64,000 nucleotides of DNA from Siphonodentalium dalli (lineage: Eukaryota > Mollusca > Scaphopoda > Gadilida > Siphonodentaliidae): contig CP136069.1 in assembly GCA_032622095.1 (NCBI GenBank), forward strand, positions 128,629,123-128,693,122, read 5' to 3'. Position 1 is the first letter of the stretch. The number at the start of each line of letters is the position of its first letter. Below the pieces are notes generated by a model, which searched no databases, was not told the DNA's origin, and saw only the letters and a program-made list of their open reading frames with translations. The position numbers and the translations under genes were made by a program. Shown piece by piece: positions 1 to 11,208 of this stretch.

Positions 1-6
1 TGATTA

Positions 7-396
7 AAGGTACTCAATCCGATAAAACTCCTCTCAATTACTATTTCCTTGGCTTCGGGGGACAAAAATATTTGATTCGAGTCGAGGAAGCCACCCATCA
101 AAGTTCAGATTTATTATATATCAATTTTAGAAATCTATTATTTTTCATTATCGGGAATACTTTCTGTCCCAGAAGTTTTCCGAAAAAGCCGACCGACATA
201 CTCTCGATACTAAATTCCATTGAACAAAATGTTGCTATACAACACATTTTGGGCAATTATATACGATAGTTCATATAGTCGTTAGCATTATTTTTGGATA
301 ATTAATCGATTATGATAACTAAAGTGACCTTTGATAACAATTTGTTGTTGTTGGAATCTGTTGAGATGGGTACCCTCTGATCGGATTGAGTACCTT
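7..396. mobile_element. TA-flanked inverted-repeat element, family A copy 1
   Basis: The ends are inverted copies of AAGGTACTCAATCC and the element is flanked by TA on both sides (5-6 and 397-398), as expected for a non-autonomous Tc1/mariner-type element. Two more copies lie at 19356-19647 and 63369-63736, each also flanked by TA. Copies 1 and 3 share the internal string TTGTTGTTGTTGGAATCTG. Copy 2 carries an internal segment of copy 1 in inverted order. The short reading frame inside (72-269) is not coding. Superfamily assignment rests only on the TA duplication. Confidence 0.8.
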
Positions 397-523
397 TAAG
401 CTCTACAAATAAAACTCAATTATGTTTGTTCGTTTGTTTGTCGCTTTTATGAGTAATTTAACTCGGTGAGCATTATTAGATATCAGGGCATGGAACCTAC
501 GTCATAAAACAAAGCTGGGGGAA

Positions 524-1633
524 ATGGCGGATGTTCGAAACGACTCGATGTGAGTGTTTCTCGTTTTTGCAAACTATGTGCATAAATCACTAAAAAAAAA
601 ACATTTCTTATGAGCCGCAAAACAGTGTTTGCTAGCTTACTGTCAACTCCACCGAGATATATATGTAACTATGGTCAAGATTATCGCGTTAAGGTGGTTT
701 CCGTCACCAATTTCCGAGGCATGTTTCATAGTTTTGAAATGGTAACGCCTACATGAGTTTTTTAAACTGGAATTGTAACGAAACTGGTAACGCCTACATA
801 CAATCAACATGTGATTCCAGAATCGTCAATTTCGCTGAATACTTCCTTTGACCTGCCAGATATCCCAATTAGTTTTAAGACAGTTGTGGAACGTGTGGAA
901 GCATTCACATGTGCATGTGTTTAATTATTATTGCAATCTGTTTTGTCGGGCAACCATACCTCGATCGTTGATATTTGATAAGTAAATAGAACAATTTATA
1001 CATAATAAATTAATAAGTGCATCTTCATGTTTAAGACTATGCAATCCCAAATTTCACTTATATTTAATAACACCAAACTCTTACCATGTCCATACATGTA
1101 TTTGCTATATAATATGCGAGTACCAGAACTTGAAAACTTTGTAATGGGCGTTATTGCTATTATATATCGTTTTAATATACCATTTGTATATTTCAGACAA
1201 TTGTTTTGCGGTGTGTCCCTGTCCACCAAAACCTCACTGGAACAGCATGAATGCAGACATACGAACAGCGCCCATCAAAATTGCGGCGCACGCTGTTACA
1301 GCAAGTGCCATTTGGAGCGCCACCAGTGTGGTCATGACAAAACGCGTCGTTTCCGGTGTGAAACTTGTGCGGCGTCTTTCTTGGGCGATTATGATTTGAA
1401 ACGGCACTTGAAAAGAGAAAATAAAGAGCTGACACACAGTTGTGTGCATTGTAATCTCCAATTTGAAAAAGCCGTGCGACCTCTCGGACCACATGTGCCT
1501 GCATTCCGGGGGGAAACGACATTCATGTTCAAAATGCCACAAGCAGTCGCAGACGGCGGTATCCCCCGCCGAAATGTGCAGTTGGGGAAGTGCATTCTCA
1601 ATAAAGTTTGCGTTCTCAGTATCTGGTGAATAA
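524..1633 (+). pseudogene. Degenerate spliced C2H2 zinc-finger gene
   Basis: A short first exon 524-549 (ATG, MADVRNDS plus two bases) ends at a consensus donor gtgagt. It joins in frame to an acceptor ttcag at 1196, giving an exon from 1197. The second exon encodes about five zinc-finger remnants with the C-x12-H-x3-H spacing. Fingers 1 and 2 (TKTSLEQHECRH, KCHLERHQCGH) lack the first cysteine. Finger 3 (CETC...DLKRH) lacks its last histidine. Finger 4 starts CVHC and continues as CDLSDHMCLH only in the next frame, which means a one-base frameshift near 1470. Finger 5 (CSKCHKQ) has decayed. C2H2 fingers usually bind nucleic acid. The start lies 40 bp inside a transposon end, so it may have been carried by that element. 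The first-exon assignment is inference. Confidence 0.5.
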
Positions 1634-1651
1634 GAGGTGGGATATTGTCAA

Positions 1652-2835
1652 AACGCCAAGCGTGCGAACTCATTTTAGGACTGACATTTGTGGAAATTAG
1701 CCATGTGACGTCGTCCATTTGCACTAAAAATAATAAACAAGTCCAATAACTCTGCTGAAAATATCCGGCCGGATCTGGTTTGCGAACTCGTTCTAGATAC
1801 TGGTCATGTGAACTCATATACCAAAAATCTTTGAAATAAGTTTACATCTGTGGAAATGAGCCCTGTGACGTCGTCCATTTGCACACAAAAAATAAACAAA
1901 GTCCAATAACTCTGCTGAAAATATCAGACCGGGCCTGGTATTCGAATTCGTTCTAGATACTGGTCATATGAACTCATACACCAAAACTCTTTGAAATCCG
2001 TTGACATTTGTGTAAATGAGCCCTGTGGCGTCGTCCATTTTCACACAAAAAAACGCCAAGCGTGCGAACTCATTTTAGGACTGACATTTGTGGAAATTAG
2101 CCATGTGACGTCGTCCATTTGCACTAAAAATAATAAACAAGTCCAATAACTCTGCTGAAAATATCCGACCGGACCTGGTTTGCGAACTCGTTCTAGATAC
2201 TGGTCATGTGAACTCATATACCAAAACAATCTTTGAAATCCGTTTACATTTGTGGAAATCAGTCCTGTGACGTCGTCCATTTGCAGACAAAAAATAAACA
2301 AAGTCCAATAACTCTGCTGAAAATATCCGGCCGGACCTGGTTTGCAAACTCGTTCTAGATACTGGTCATGTGAACTCATATTCCAAAACTCTTTGAAATC
2401 CGTTGACATTTGTGGAAATGAGCCCTGTGACGTCGTCTATTTGCTATTTGGTAAATTCGACAAAAATAATAAACAAAGTCCAATAACTCCGGTAAAAATA
2501 ACAGACCGGACCTGGCTTGCGAACTCATTCTAGGTAATGGTTAGGTGAACTTATATACCAAATATCTTTGAAATCCGTTGAGATTTGTGGAAATGAGCCC
2601 TGTGACGTCATCTATTTGCTATTTGGTAAATTCGACAAAAATAATAAACAAAGTCCAATAACTCCGGTAAAAATAACCGACCGGACCTGGCTTGCGAACT
2701 CATTCTAAGTAATGGTCAGGTAAACTCATATACCACAAATCATTGAAATCCGTTGACATTTGTTCAAGTTATGAGTCTTACAAATTCGGGACAGACGGAC
2801 GGTCGGACAGATGGACGGACGGAACCCATTCCTAT
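1652..2835. repeat. Pearl-like tandem array, ~160-bp units plus ACGG microsatellite
   Basis: The anchor GTCCAATAACTC recurs at about 1741, 1901, 2141, 2305, 2478 and 2658, so units are roughly 160-180 bp, with one longer interval. A segment beginning CGCCAAGCGTGCGAACTC occurs at 1653 and again at 2054, which marks a 401-bp higher-order duplication. The array ends in a GGACGGACGG-type microsatellite at about 2790-2822. Tandem core units followed by such a microsatellite are the known layout of molluscan pearl elements, which are non-autonomous Helitron relatives. Reading frames inside are by-products of the repeats. Confidence 0.75.
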
Positions 2836-2839
2836 ATCC

Positions 2840-4140
2840 CCCGCAAATTTTCAATTTCGGGGATAAAATGCATTTTTGTTTTAAGAGTGGTCTATGCAGA
2901 CACATCAAATCCTGCCACGGATTATATATAAGACGTTAATTGATGATCAGAGATCGAACTATGTCATCAATATAATTTCAAACATTTTTAAATCGGAATA
3001 TATTTTTTCCGAGATGCCATGTAGTTACAGATTTGGGTACATGCGAATGCGACGGTAATTATAGGATTGATGTAATATGCATCTCATGAAATAACTCGCG
3101 ATAACTTTTTATTGTTTATTGCAATCATAATAAGTTATGGCTCTTTATGGTTTGGAGATTATATCGAAGACGTAATTCTAGTTGCCATAAAATGTTGCAT
3201 TCACATGAAGGAAGAAATGTTTATGTTTTATCATTAACTATCGTTAACTATTGTATTGTTAAGTCTAAAGCAAATTTATTTTTATAATGTTAAGTCTAAA
3301 GCAAATTGACTTTTATATTGTTAAATCTTAAGTAAAATTATGTATGCATACAATATGTATATTGTTTCTTTGATAATGTGATAATTTCCTGATAAACGAT
3401 TGTTGTTCCAGTGTGCCTTCTTTTCTCTGGCATGTGGTATATCTCCTATAACAGTGATCATGGTAGTAACATGTCATTTTCTGTTGTGATGGGGTGGGCT
3501 GTATCCGTTTTGGCAGGCTTTGGTTGTTATCTTTGGTGTCGTATGGGCTAAAACTTCTTTGTGTTGCAATGTCAGGTACAACGAATCTGATTGCTGAAAT
3601 ATCTAGATTGCAATGTCCTTTTTCTGCGGTTGTTTTTGCTGTGTCTGGGTATCGTACAGCCGAGTATTATAATTCTGGTACCATCGCACTACATCTATCC
3701 ATGCATAGGTGGAAAGCTATGCCGTCCAGTGGAAATTTTCCATTCGCCACAAGCTTAAAAAAGTCCGGCGGCACATCTTCACACCGATTTAGTATATTAG
3801 TTCTTTCAAAACTGTTGGAATTAGTCGAATCATTTCGATCTCTGGGTCACGTGTACTAGCGCCACTCTCAACTGGAAACAGCCGGACGCAAGTCTTCCTT
3901 TTCGACGATTTTGGGGACAGTTTAGCCCGCTTTATTGGGGTTCGGGGAGTTATGATCTTTTCGGTAGTTGTATATATATGTAGTTCGAACATATTGGACT
4001 CACAGTCGGACGTATGCATAAACTGTCCGACGCTTGGTAGCTATCGAAAATAGTTCTCTTTGCTTCGAAGACAGAACATGTCTCTTTTGCTTGTAATTCT
4101 ATGTTCTGTCAACTTTAAGTTGCTTTTTCTCTTGTATATA
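2840..4140. other. Mostly unique AT-rich stretch without a recognised gene
   Basis: At about 3250-3345 the phrase GTTAAGTCTAAAGCAAATT is repeated about three times with a ~41-bp period. A 121-codon open frame at 3494-3859 (plus) has no recognisable domain and no membrane or signal pattern I trust, so I do not call it a gene. Nothing else stands out. Confidence 0.4.
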
Positions 4141-4145
4141 TCATA

Positions 4146-4747
4146 CTACCTGGTGGACCCGACTTCGTCCGGGCTGTTTCCCCTATGTTTTCGGCGATTT
4201 GACCTTGAATTGACCATTTTGAAGGTCAGGTCGGGTCACGATTTGAGCCGCCCTAAACACTCCCCGGATAAAAGTACCAGAAAAAGTACCCGTCGAAATC
4301 CGTCAGGTTTTACCCGATTTGACCTTGAATTGACCATTTCGACGGTCAAGGTCAGGTTGGGGTCACGATTTGACCCGTCCAAAACACTCCCCGGCAAAAG
4401 TATCCATAGGTATCAAATTTCGTCGAAATCCGTCCGTTTTACCCCATTTGACCTTGAATTGACCTTTCTGAAGGTCAATGTCAGGTTGGTGTAACAATTT
4501 GACCAGTCCAAAAGACTCCCCAGACAAAAGTACATCGAAATCCGTCCAGTTTTACCCGATTTGACCTTGAATTGACCTTTTTGATGGTCAAGGTCAGGTC
4601 GGGGTCACAATTTGACCCGTCCAAAACACTCCCCGGACAAAATTACCACTAGGTATCAAATTTCGTCAAAATCCGTCTGGCAGTTTTCCCGGCCATAGCT
4701 AACACACAGACAAACAGACAGACAGAAGTCCCAAAATATATATTAGA
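4146..4747 (-). mobile_element. Helitron-like unit I of a tandem array
   Basis: Read on the minus strand, the unit starts TCTAATATATATTTTGGG next to an acagacag microsatellite. It runs through about four copies of a ~120-bp core containing TTTGACCTTGAATTGACC and ends with the hairpin GCCCGGACGAAGTCGGG. The terminal CTAG expected about eight bases after the hairpin is mutated here. A TC start, a GC-rich hairpin and a CTAG end are Helitron hallmarks. There is no Rep/helicase frame, so it is non-autonomous. Confidence 0.65.
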
Positions 4748-5472
4748 CTAGAAGGTGACCCGACTTCGTCCGGGCTTTGACCTTGAATTGTCCATTTTGA
4801 AGGTCAAGGTCAAGTGGGGTCACGATTTGACCAGTCCAAAACACTGCCCGGACAAAAGTACCCGACAAACGTGCCCGTCGAAATCCATCCGGTTTTACCC
4901 GATTTGACCTTGAATTGATCATTTTGAAGGTCAAGGTCAGGGTCACGATTTGACCCGTCCAAAACACTCAGTGGACAAAAGTAGCCCTATGTATAAAATT
5001 TTGTCGAAATCCCATCAAAATTGGTGATTTGACATTGAATTGACCCGATTTCAAGGTCAAGGTCACGTCGCACGGGCAAATGAATATGCTTATGAGAATC
5101 CCCATACGAAAGTACCCCCACATACCCAGTTTCATCGAAATCCCGTGATATTCGGGCGTTTGACCTTGAAATGACCCGATTTCAAGGTCAAGGTCACATC
5201 GCACGGGCAAATTAATAGGTTTATACCACTCCGCGGCCGAAAATACCCCCACATACCAAGTTTCATCGAAATCCCGTGATATTCGGGCGTTTGACCTTGA
5301 AATTACCCGATTTCAAGGTCAAGGTCACGTCGCACGGACAAATTAATATGCCTATGCCACCCCCGGCCGAAAGTACCCCACACAAACCAAGTTTCATCGC
5401 GAACACAAACACAGACACACACCCACACACACACATACACACACAGACAGATCTTCCAAAATATATAATAGA
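4748..5472 (-). mobile_element. Helitron-like unit II
   Basis: The minus-strand 3' end is CTAG (4751-4748) preceded by the GAAGTCGGG hairpin. The 5' end reads TCTATTATATATTTTGG at 5472. The core holds two kinds of GACCTTGAA repeat: a ~125-bp form shared with unit I, and a form with TTTCAAGGTCAAGGTCAC and GCACGGGCAAAT. A CA/ACAG microsatellite (about 5400-5450) sits beside the 5' end. It abuts units I and III with no spacer. Confidence 0.7.
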
Positions 5473-6644
5473 CTAGCCAATGAGCCCGACGTTGTCCGGG
5501 CTATTCAAAAACCAAATTTCAAGGCGATAGCTCCACCCGTTTCCGAGATCTGGTCTGCGCATGCGCGAAGCTGGCGTCGCACGGGCTCCGCGACCCGATA
5601 AAATTCGTATCCGGGGCAAGATACATTCACATAGCAAATTTCAAGTCGATAGCTGCACCCGTTTCCGAGATCTCGTCTGTGCATGCGCTGCAAGGGCGTC
5701 GCACGGGCTCGCCAATACGACAACGACGACCGCCTGGTCAAACTACACACACGTACCAAGTTTCGTCCCGATCGGTCGAAATCCAAAACCTTAATCCTAA
5801 CATCCTAAGGATAGGGAAAAACGACAACGAATATAGAATGAACACAAATTCTCGGCGACCCGATAAAATTCGTATCCGGGGCAAACCAAATTTCAAGTCG
5901 ATAGCTCCACCCGTTTCCGATATCTCGTCTGCGCATGCGCAAAGCTGGCGTCGCACGGGCTCGGCGACCCGATAAAATTCGTATCCGGGGCAAGATACAT
6001 TAACATAGCAAATTTCAAGTCGATAGCTCCACCCGTTTCCGAGATCTCGTCTGCGCACGCGCGAAGCGGGCGCCGCACGGGCTCGCCAATACGACAACGT
6101 CGACCGCCTGGGTTATTTTTTTATTTTATTCGGCCTTTTTCGAGCGGAAAAACTGACCCGATGAAAACCCCCCTTCCCTTCCTATGAACGACAGCACGTA
6201 CAACACGCATTTTTTTGTTTTTCATGAATTAATTCATGGTACCCGTCCCTCAAAGACTGACCCGATGAAAAATTCCCCTGTTCCTAGGACATATATGACA
6301 CAACAACCCATTCTGCCTTTTTAATCGAGATAATTGCATTCCGCATCCGTATTTTACGCATGGGTAGCCGTTTAGCAGCTTCGATTGTAATAAAGAGCGT
6401 TCATCCTTAACACCTCCGAATATGGTCAATATAAAGATCGTTGATGCCTTAACCCCCGAAGTGGCGTTTGTGGTGATTTTGATGATTGGGAGTGGAGAAT
6501 CGGTGCTCAGAGCTTGTCCAAAATGCGACGCCGACGATCCCCGTGGGTTTTTACACTTATATACGAAATTTGGTCTCGATCGGTGCAGCCGTTTTCGATT
6601 CTATAAAGGACATACAGACAGATGTCTTCAAAATATATATGAGA
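5473..6644 (-). mobile_element. Helitron-like unit III
   Basis: The minus-strand 3' end is CTAG (5476-5473) after the hairpin CCCGGACAACGTCGGGC. The 5' end is TCTCATATATATTTTGAAG at 6644. The core has about four copies of a ~120-bp module with ATTTCAAGTCGATAGCTCCA and the palindrome GCGCATGCGC. A second module (about 6170-6640) is shared with unit IV. No coding sequence was recognised. Confidence 0.7.
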
Positions 6645-7252
6645 CTAGCCGATGAGCCCGACGTTGTCCGGGCTGTTCAAAAACCAAATTTCAAGTCGAT
6701 AGCTCCACCCGTTTCCGAGATCTGGTCTGCGCATGCGCGAAGCTGGCGTCGCACGGACTCGGCGACCCGATAAAATTCGTATCCGGGGCAAGATACATTC
6801 ACATAGCAAATTTCATTTTACCCGTCCCTCAAAGACTGACCCGATGAAAACTTCCCCTGTTCCTAGGACATATATGACACAACAACCCATTCTGCCTTTT
6901 TAATCGAGATAATTGCATTCCGCGTTTCGTTTTGCATCCGTATTTTACGCATGGGTAGCCGTTTAGCAGCTTCGATTGTAATAAAGAGCGTTAATCCTTA
7001 ACACCTCCGAATATGGTCAATATAAAGATCGTTAATGCCTTAACCCCCCCCCCCCCCCCCCGAAGTGGCGTTTGCGGTGATTTTGATGATTGGGAGTGGA
7101 GAATGGGTGCTCTGGGCTTCTCCAAAATGCGACGTCGACGATTCCCGTCGAATTTTACCTTTGGATAGGAAGTTTGGTCTCGATCGGTCAACCCGTTTTC
7201 GATTCTATAAAGGACATACAGACAGACAGAGGTCTTCAAAATATATATGAGA
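6645..7252 (-). mobile_element. Helitron-like unit IV
   Basis: It has the same 3' hairpin and CTAG end (6648-6645) as unit III and the same 5' TCTCATATATATTTTGAAG at 7252. It looks like a shortened copy of unit III with one core module. A run of about 16 C residues at 7046-7062 interrupts the shared module relative to unit III. Confidence 0.7.
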
Positions 7253-8446
7253 CTAGCAGGTTAGCCCGCCACTGGCGGCATTCGTCCCATGGCTTTGGTC
7301 GATCCATTAATTTTAGTTTTTCAATGTAACCCCGTACAGGACCGGGCTACTCAAAAACCAAATTTCAAGTCGATAGCTCCACCCGTTTCCGAGATCTGGT
7401 CTGCGCATGCGCGAATCTGGTGTCGCACGGGCTCGGCGACCCGATAAAATTCGTATTCGGGGCAAGATACATTCACATACCAAATTTCAAGTCGATAGCT
7501 CCGTTTCCGATATCTCGTCTGCGCATGCGCTGCACGGGCGTCGCACGGGCTCGCCAATACGACAGCGACGACCACCTGGTCAAACTACACTCACGTACCA
7601 AGTTTCGTCCCGATCGGTCGAGGTGTTGGTATCTGATGCAAAAGACGAAATTGTGAGTGTTGGTCAATAGTCCCCGCCGTGAACCTCATCGTCGCAAAGA
7701 GCGGACAGTCAATTAACCCCGTTGTGAACCTCAATCACCAACGCGACGTAAACATGTGTTGCGTTCTAAAAATAGGAAAGCACTTTCTCTCTGCATAATT
7801 CTGCAGATGCTAATAACGTTGCTCCCCGTAGGTAGCAATATCGTTGTTGTTGATATTTACGGCTTGGGGGCTATTTTCTTATTTAGCAAGTTTGAGCTCA
7901 ATCGGTTAGAGTCTATAAAGGACACACTCATATATATGACACTTCCCGTAGGTAGCAAGTTTGAGCTCAATCGGCATTCCCTGGAATTTCCCGTAGATTG
8001 GCAGATTCCAGTAGCTTTATAACGGTATATCTGGGGAGAAATCTGACCCTATATTCGTGATTATGTGGGATGATTTCGGTATATACTGTAAAAACAAAGC
8101 GCGCCATCCGTGCTCGCAGGGAATAAATTTCGAGCGATAACGTTTGCGTTCCCGTATAACTCTGCAGATGCGAATAACGTTGAATGGGAAACAGACGCTC
8201 TTTATAGAGATGCGTCAAAAACAAACACTCATTAAATAATCACTTGATTAACCCCCGCCGTGCCTTTGCGGTGATTTGAGATTGGAGAACGGGTGCTCTG
8301 AGCTTCTCTAAACCGCGACCACGGTCGTGTCGGTGTGATTTGACACTTACATAGGAAGTTTGAGCTCAATCTTTACACGCGTTTTGGATTCTATGAAGTA
8401 CATACATACATATATATATACGAAGTCTCAAAATATATAGTATAGA
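7253..8446 (-). mobile_element. Helitron-like unit V
   Basis: The minus-strand 3' end is CTAG (7256-7253) with a different hairpin arm (gcccgccactggcgg). The 5' end is TCTATACTATATATTTTGAG at 8446. The proximal half carries two more copies of the CAAGTCGATAGCTCC/GCGCATGCGC module. The distal half (about 7670-8440) is largely its own sequence, with two copies of CCCGTAGGTAGCAA...TTTGAGCTCAATCGG. Confidence 0.65.
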
Positions 8447-9391
8447 CTAGCAGGTGGACCCGACTTCGTCCGGGCTGTTTCCCCTCTGCTTTTCGGCGAA
8501 TTGCGCGATTTGACCTTGAATTGTCCATTTTGAAGGTCAAGATGGGGTGTGGTCACGATTTGACCCGTCCAAAACACTGCCCGGACAAAAGTACCCGACA
8601 AAAGTACCCGTCGAAATCCATCCGGTTTTACCCGATTTGACCTCGAATTGATCATTTTGAAGTTCAAGATCAGGTCGGGGTCACGATTTGACCATCCGTT
8701 TTCGATGAAATTGGTATGTGGGGGTACTTTCGGCCGGGGAGTGGCATGGGCCTATTAATTTTACCGTGCGACGTGACCTTGAAATCGGGTCATTTCAAGG
8801 CCGAACGCCCGAGTATCACGGGATTTCGATGAAAATTAGTGTCTAGGGATACTTTCGTATGGGGAGTGTCGTAAGCCTATTCGTTTGCCCGTGCAACGTG
8901 ACCTTGATCTTGAAATCGGGTCATTTGAAGGTCAAATCCCCAAATGTCCCGGGATTTCGATGAACATTGGTGTCTAGAGATACTTTCGTATGGGGAGTAT
9001 CATAAGCCTATTCATTTGCCCGTGCGATGTGACCTTGACCTTGAAACCGGGTCAATTCAAGATCAAATAGCGAATTTTGATGGGATTTCGACGAAATTTG
9101 ATACATAGGGTTACTTTTGTCCACTGAGTGTTTTGGACGGGTCAAATCGTCAACCCAACCTGACCTTGACCTTCAAAATGATCAATTCAAGGTCAAATCG
9201 GGTAAAACCGGATGGATTTCGACGGGTACTTTTGTCTGGTACTTTTGTCCGGGCAGCCGAGTGTTTTGGACGGGTCAAATCGTGACCCCACCTGATCTTG
9301 ACCTTCAAAATGGACAATTCAAGGTCAAATCGCGCAATTCGCCGAAAAGCAGAGGGGAAACAGCCCGGACGAAGTCGGGTCCACCTGCTAG
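8447..9391. mobile_element. Palindromic (head-to-head) Helitron-like unit VI
   Basis: Both outer ends are Helitron-type 3' termini. On the minus strand CTAG is at 8450-8447, and on the plus strand CTAG is at 9388-9391, each preceded by the GACGAAGTCGGG hairpin and flanked by TATA-rich DNA. The arms (about 8447-8690 and 9117-9391) are near-perfect inverted copies of the GACCTTGAA core seen in unit I. The centre holds repeats related to unit II. It could form a very long hairpin. Confidence 0.7.
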
Positions 9392-10315
9392 TCTATATAT
9401 ATAACCTGGCTGCTATAGTTAATATATATGACCAGATAGTTTTGGGGACTTGGGTAGCTAACAGTACTTTATGATTATTGATGGTTATGGGACATAGTGT
9501 GTTGAAAATGTATCTATCCGTTACATACCTGATTTGGATTGTGAATATAATTGATGTGTGACCAGATTTTTTGACAACGTAGGATCCTGGGCCGAATAAC
9601 ACATTCAATTCATTGTCAGTGAAAATAGGTAAACAACGAATGTTGGTATATAGAATATAAAGCAATCTTTATTACGTTTTAACTAAAACTATCTGACGAA
9701 ACTGGAAATATGAACAAATTAACATGGATTTAACCAGCGGAAATAGAATGGAATAACTAAGTAATAGAACAAGAATATGGAATAAGAGAACGAATGACAA
9801 GATATTCACTAAATTAAACTAATGAATATACAACAAGAACTTGAAAACAAGGATTATGCGATGAATTTATGCTCGTATTTTGCCATACTTCTAAATATAT
9901 ATAATCATATCACTGCGTTGAGTGCTTGTATAGACTTCCTCTGAACATATATAGTAATATCAAATAGTATATTGCCATCTGTATAACAGTCATTTGTGTA
10001 TATTTACATACTAAGTGTTGTCATCACTAAATCCAGCATTCTGATTGGTCGGCGCCCACGTGGCTAGTTGCAGTTATTTATCGGTGAATGCGCAATAGCT
10101 AATAACTGCAAGATCATAACAACGTCGATACGTCATTTGGGTTTGGAAAGACAAACGCGTAATGTTTTGGGCGCAGGATTGACTTAATAAATCATCGGGT
10201 TTCAATTGTTCCTGTTAACGTTTGCCTAGGGTGCTATGGGTTATTTTGGGCTGGTTTTGTCACGATACACTTTTCGATTTAAATACATTTACAAAAGTGG
10301 CTTTTTCGCTAAATG
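9392..10315. other. AT-rich stretch with no recognised gene
   Basis: This is low-complexity AT-rich sequence with short open frames only. At about 10030-10110 TAGTTGCAGTTATT is followed by an inverted AATAACTGCAAG, a small possible hairpin element. I see nothing else. Confidence 0.4.
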
Positions 10316-10430
10316 TATATAAATATAAGGATTAACTGTCATGTGGTTTTACACAAGCTATGACCACTTACCTCACGGTTTCATCTCCATAAAAACTGTC
10401 CACATGACAGTTAATCCTTATAAAGTAACG
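10316..10430. mobile_element. Short hairpin element
   Basis: ATAAGGATTAACTGTCATGTGG at about 10325 is repeated inverted as CACATGACAGTTAATCCTTAT at about 10400. This gives ~22-bp arms around a ~55-base loop. It is a likely miniature inverted-repeat element of unknown superfamily. Confidence 0.55.
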
Positions 10431-10873
10431 TATCTAACTGAGTGTGTGTATGTGAACACGATCGCTGTTAGTTAAAATACCGGATTATACGGATTTTGAC
10501 TCATGTGTGAGTGCAGTCAAACGGACTGGATCTTGAGGCGAATACAAATTATGTGAGCGTTAACTCGATTTTTCTTAATAAATTTACAAACAAACCACGG
10601 GATATTGAATTGTATTTCATTTATTTAAATTTTAGCATTTCTAACGTCCCGAAACTCAATGTATAAGGTTTTATAATGAATTTAGGTCGCGGAGATCATG
10701 ATTAGCAATTCTTTCAGATTTTCAGTTTCTGTATTTCTAAGTTTGCAGGTGGCATAGCTCCTTTGCTTATAATACTACATCAAAATCGATTCTATTTATT
10801 TTTTTTAAAACGATGTCAAAGTGGCGAGTCGAACTTTATTTTCATTTATTTCGATGTAGGGTTACCCTTCCGG
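10431..10873. other. Unassigned sequence
   Basis: There is no open frame or repeat structure that I can support. It lies just inside the right end of the 10.4-kb candidate element. Confidence 0.3.
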
Positions 10874-10977
10874 TGACGTAGGTTCCATGCCCTGGATATA
10901 TATGTCACGTATACCTCAGATGCTTAACAAGACCAGACTGAGACTCCGCAGGGAATGTAGTTAACATGTTGCGCACA

Positions 10978-11110
10978 TAAGCGAACAGAACGCTATTTAT
11001 TCATACCATATCAGGAGTAGATCACACACCGCATCGAATAACAACATACGCGACAATAACGCTCTTTATCTGATCATATCAGGAATATATCAACGGTCGA
11101 CCAATTCATC
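10978..11110. repeat. Two-copy ~75-bp direct repeat
   Basis: The pattern GCGA..A.AACGCT.TTTAT..ATA/ATATCAGGA.TA.ATC occurs at about 10980 and again at about 11051. The second copy carries the recurrent 11-mer ACGCTCTTTAT discussed in the findings. Confidence 0.5.
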
Positions 11111-11208
11111 CTTGCAGCAAAGGGAAAGACCACCAATGTGGTGTAGATAAAAGTCATTTGGACTTGCATATGTGTATGTCAGAACACTCCAATTTGTTTC
11201 CAATCGTC

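Larger units (their letters stand above)
484..10894. mobile_element. Candidate 10.4-kb composite transposon, 21-bp TIRs, 5-bp GATAT duplication
   Basis: Positions 484-504 and 10874-10894 are perfect 21-bp inverted copies starting CAGGGCATGGAACC. Immediately outside, GATAT occurs at 479-483 and again at 10895-10899. The sequences inside the 21-bp ends differ completely. The interval contains a zinc-finger remnant starting 40 bp from the left end, a 160-bp tandem array and a tandem Helitron-like array. It may be one large transposon later filled by insertions, or two solo ends by coincidence; the matching 5-bp flanks favour the first. The CAGG start and 5-bp duplication resemble the element at 54770-55766. 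Confidence 0.45.

Noticed and set aside
3494-3859. 121-codon open frame as a gene
   Set aside because: No domain, no splice signals or neighbours support it, and a minus frame of similar quality overlaps its end.
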